NCBI RefSeq assembly: GCF_047974105.1
Contig: NZ_JBHYRS010000002.1
Span: forward strand, 1-64,000
From: Mitsuokella sp047974105
Lineage (GTDB): Bacteria; Bacillota; Negativicutes; Selenomonadales; Selenomonadaceae
Reading direction: 5' to 3'
DNA length: 64,000 bases
Notes under the pieces: generated by a model
Seen by the model: only the letters and a program-made list of their open reading frames with translations
Database searches by the model: none
What the model was told of the DNA's origin: nothing
Shown: piece after piece, positions 62,029 to 64,000 of the stretch
Position numbering within the stretch: the first letter of the stretch is position 1
Layout of the letters: every line of letters begins with the position of its first letter
Made by a program: the position numbers and the translations under genes

Positions 62029-62125
62029 CTTCATTTTGTGGTAAAATGTTAACTATGTTCAAGTCGGGAAGAACTATGTTTTTCCTATTTTACGATAACA
62101 ATAACAGGGAAAAGGTGAATATCCT

Positions 62126-63313
62126 ATGGTTTCTGAAAAAATGTATGAACTCGGCACAAAAAAGTCGACAATCCGCACGATTTTTGAATTCGGCCGCAAG
62201 CGCGCAGCCGAAGTAGGCGAGGAAAATATCTTTGACTTCAGTCTCGGCAATCCGAACGTGCCGACGCCGGAGTTTGTCAAGGACGCGGCCATCGACATCC
62301 TGCAGACGATGCCGCCCGAGGCCGTTCATGGCTATACGATTGCACCGGGCAATCCGCAGGTCCGCGAGACGCTCGCGCAGAGCATCAACGAACGCTTTGG
62401 CACGCATTTTGCCGGCAAGAACCTCTTTATGACGGCCGGTGCGGCTGCTGCCATCACAATCTGCTTCAAGGCCCTCTGTGAGGAAGGCGATGAATTTGTC
62501 ACGTTCGCGCCGTTCTTCCCTGAATACCGCTGCTTTGTTGAGTCCGTCGGCGGCAAGCTCGTTGTCGTGCCGGCCCGCGTCGAGGATTTCCAGATTCAGT
62601 TCGACAAATTCGAGGCGCTTTTGACGCCGCACACGAAGGCCGTCATCGTCAACTCACCGAACAATCCGAGCGGTGCTGTTTACTCCGAAGAGACGATTAA
62701 GGAGCTCGCTTCCATCCTTACGCGCAAGGAAAAGGAATACGGCCATCCGATTTACATCATCTCCGATGAACCGTACCGCGAGATTGCCTATAAGGGCAAC
62801 ACGGTGCCGTACATTCCCCTTTATTACCGCGATACGCTCGTCTGCTACTCGTACAGCAAATCATTCTCGCTGCCGGGCGAACGCATTGGCTACATCGTCG
62901 TGCCGGATGAGCTTGAGGGCTCTGACGTCGTCTACGGTGCCATTGCCGGTGCTGCGCGCGTGCTCACACACGTCAACGCTCCGTCCCTCTGGCAGCTCGT
63001 CGTGGCCCGCTGTGCAGGCAAGCCGTCGGACATTTCGACGTACGAGAAAAATGGCAAAATGCTCTACGACGGCCTGATTGAGGCCGGCTTCACCTGTGTC
63101 AAGCCGCAGGGCGCGTTCTATCTTTTCCCGAAGGCACTTGAAGACGACGACTATGCGTTCTGTGAGCGCGCAAAGAAATACGACCTGCTGCTCGTACCGG
63201 GCACGGACTTTGGCTGCCCCGGTTATTTCCGCGCTGCCTACTGCATCAAGACGGATACAATCCGGCGTTCGCTGCCGCTGTTCAAGAAGCTGGCTGAGGA
63301 ATACCGCCAGTAA
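62126..63313 (+). CDS. Class I PLP-dependent aminotransferase
   Basis: 395 residues. The Schiff-base Lys245 lies in SYSKSFSLPGERIGY. NSPNNPSGAVYS, the Asp-Tyr pair in IISDEPYREI, and FRAAYCI with the C-terminal carboxylate-binding Arg are present, as in fold-type I aspartate and aromatic aminotransferases. The N-terminus (TKKSTIRTIFEFGRKRAAEV) marks a subgroup found in Firmicutes annotated simply as pyridoxal phosphate-dependent aminotransferase. The amino donor and acceptor are not deducible. AAAAGG lies upstream of the ATG; the unit is bounded by terminators. Confidence 0.88.
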   Translation: MVSEKMYELGTKKSTIRTIFEFGRKRAAEVGEENIFDFSLGNPNVPTPEFVKDAAIDILQTMPPEAVHGYTIAPGNPQVRETLAQSINERFGTHFAGKNLFMTAGAAAAITICFKALCEEGDEFVTFAPFFPEYRCFVESVGGKLVVVPARVEDFQIQFDKFEALLTPHTKAVIVNSPNNPSGAVYSEETIKELASILTRKEKEYGHPIYIISDEPYREIAYKGNTVPYIPLYYRDTLVCYSYSKSFSLPGERIGYIVVPDELEGSDVVYGAIAGAARVLTHVNAPSLWQLVVARCAGKPSDISTYEKNGKMLYDGLIEAGFTCVKPQGAFYLFPKALEDDDYAFCERAKKYDLLLVPGTDFGCPGYFRAAYCIKTDTIRRSLPLFKKLAEEYRQ

Positions 63314-63360
63314 GATGTCTCCTGCTTAGCTTCGGAGAAATCACTGCATATATTTTAAGG

Positions 63361-63406
63361 GAAAATGATTTTCTGACAGCAACAGGGAATCATTTTCTTT
63401 TTTTAA
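63361..63406 (+). terminator. Intrinsic terminator after the aminotransferase
   Basis: GAAAATGATT (63361-63370) pairs perfectly with AATCATTTTC (63388-63397), followed by a T run. Confidence 0.8.
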
Positions 63407-63590
63407 GAAAAATTAAGGAAAATATAAGGTGTTTTGTGTTAGAATATAAGACATGTTTGGGGAATATATAATACATATGTGTGACATATGCATGCGAAGG
63501 TGATAAGAGTATGGGTTTTGTTATTTTTCAGGTTGATGGCGCTTGCTGCAAAGCTGCCGGAGAGCTGCAAGGCAGAGGGGAGGCCCGCAG

Positions 63591-64000
63591 ATGGAGATAG
63601 AACGCCAGTTTTTGATTGCGGTCATTCCCGTGCTGCCGCAGGAGTACGATTCCATCCTGCAGGGCTATGTATCCCTGCTGCCGGAAATCCGCATCCGGCA
63701 GGTCCGCAAACCGGACAACCAGGAATTTTTTTATTTGACGGTCAAACGCGGCAAGGGCCTCATGCGCGAGGAATGGGAGACCAAGATCTCTTCGCGCGAG
63801 TTTTCGCACCTTGTCGAGCGTCTCGAGCCCGACACGCTGTTCATTGAGAAACGGCGGTACTATCTGCCGCTTGATGATGGGCACGTCGCAGAGTTCCACC
63901 GCCATGAAGCCGCGCTCAAAGGGTTCAATTACGTTGAAGTGGAGTTTTCTTCCGAAGAAGAAGCAAACGCCTTTGAGCCGCCTGCATGGTTCGGACGCGA
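63591..64000 (+). CDS. CYTH-domain protein, 5' part (cut by window edge)
   Basis: The first 136 residues are in the window. The start MEIERQFLIAV corresponds to the CYTH signature ExExK, but the Lys is Gln here. Further acidic and basic residues expected in the triphosphate tunnel are partly visible (RIRQVRKP, LTVKRGKG, REEWETKIS, FIEKRRYYLPL, EVEFSSEEEA). The superfamily includes class IV adenylate cyclases, thiamine triphosphatases and inorganic triphosphatases. GAGGGGAGG lies 7 bases before the ATG. What follows the CYTH domain (for example a CHAD domain) is outside the window. Confidence 0.8.
   Translation, partial: MEIERQFLIAVIPVLPQEYDSILQGYVSLLPEIRIRQVRKPDNQEFFYLTVKRGKGLMREEWETKISSREFSHLVERLEPDTLFIEKRRYYLPLDDGHVAEFHRHEAALKGFNYVEVEFSSEEEANAFEPPAWFGR

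Overview
The window looks like a chromosomal segment of a Gram-negative-enveloped Firmicute of the class Negativicutes, most likely a Selenomonadaceae member close to Mitsuokella or Selenomonas. Supporting points are Firmicute-style Shine-Dalgarno sites and TTG starts, outer-membrane proteins (a classical and a trimeric autotransporter, an RND pump), a fused pyruvate:ferredoxin oxidoreductase, a flavodiiron protein and L-serine dehydratase genes of the two-subunit type. The species is inferred from gene content and protein style, not from a database search.

Layout. 1-1700: the tail of an IS66-type transposase, a MerR-style promoter, a 12-G tract and a MerR/GyrI-like regulator. 1785-7939: a type Va autotransporter and a trimeric (YadA-like) autotransporter. 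8156-9633: a two-gene UxaA-like dehydratase. 9757-10920: flavodiiron protein on the minus strand. 11154-15505: RND adaptor and pump. 15601-16000: a structured repeat and tRNA-Pro(CGG). 16070-21194: amino acid permease and nifJ. 21302-21811: structured repeats. 21815-29138: ZIP transporter, DUF2325 protein, M16C protease, dapA, sdaAB, sdaAA. 29152-35550: a lower-GC accessory region with tandem leader elements, an HNH nuclease, a four-gene operon built around a GHKL ATPase, and a broken HigBA module next to a duplicated gene end. 35548-37042: gamma-carbonic anhydrase-like protein and a monofunctional transglycosylase. 37244-45726: a complete argCJB-D-F-GH arginine set. 45827-54268: cell-envelope and exported proteins (SGNH esterase, OatA-like acyltransferase, small membrane proteins, Cof-type phosphatase, MBL lipoprotein with DUF3006, amidase, GerMN lipoprotein). 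54458-60854: tig-clpP-clpX-lon-engB. 60969-63313: two siroheme-decarboxylase-like genes and a class I aminotransferase. The window ends inside a CYTH-domain gene.

How the genes work together. The arginine genes cover every step from N-acetylglutamate to arginine, recycle the acetyl group through ArgJ, and carry ARG-box-like operators. The tig-clpP-clpX-lon-engB block joins nascent-chain folding, ATP-dependent proteolysis and ribosome assembly. NifJ, serine dehydratase and FprA fit a strict anaerobe making acetyl-CoA and pyruvate and detoxifying oxygen.

The most unusual content is non-coding and accessory. Two families of about 160-200 bp elements, each in two copies, keep their helices by compensatory base changes, which suggests unrecognised structured RNAs. 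A tandem pair of hairpin-plus-terminator leaders precedes a 54-codon gene. A GHKL ATPase operon of unknown function sits beside an HNH nuclease behind a promoter region with a pentanucleotide repeat, and is a candidate defence system.
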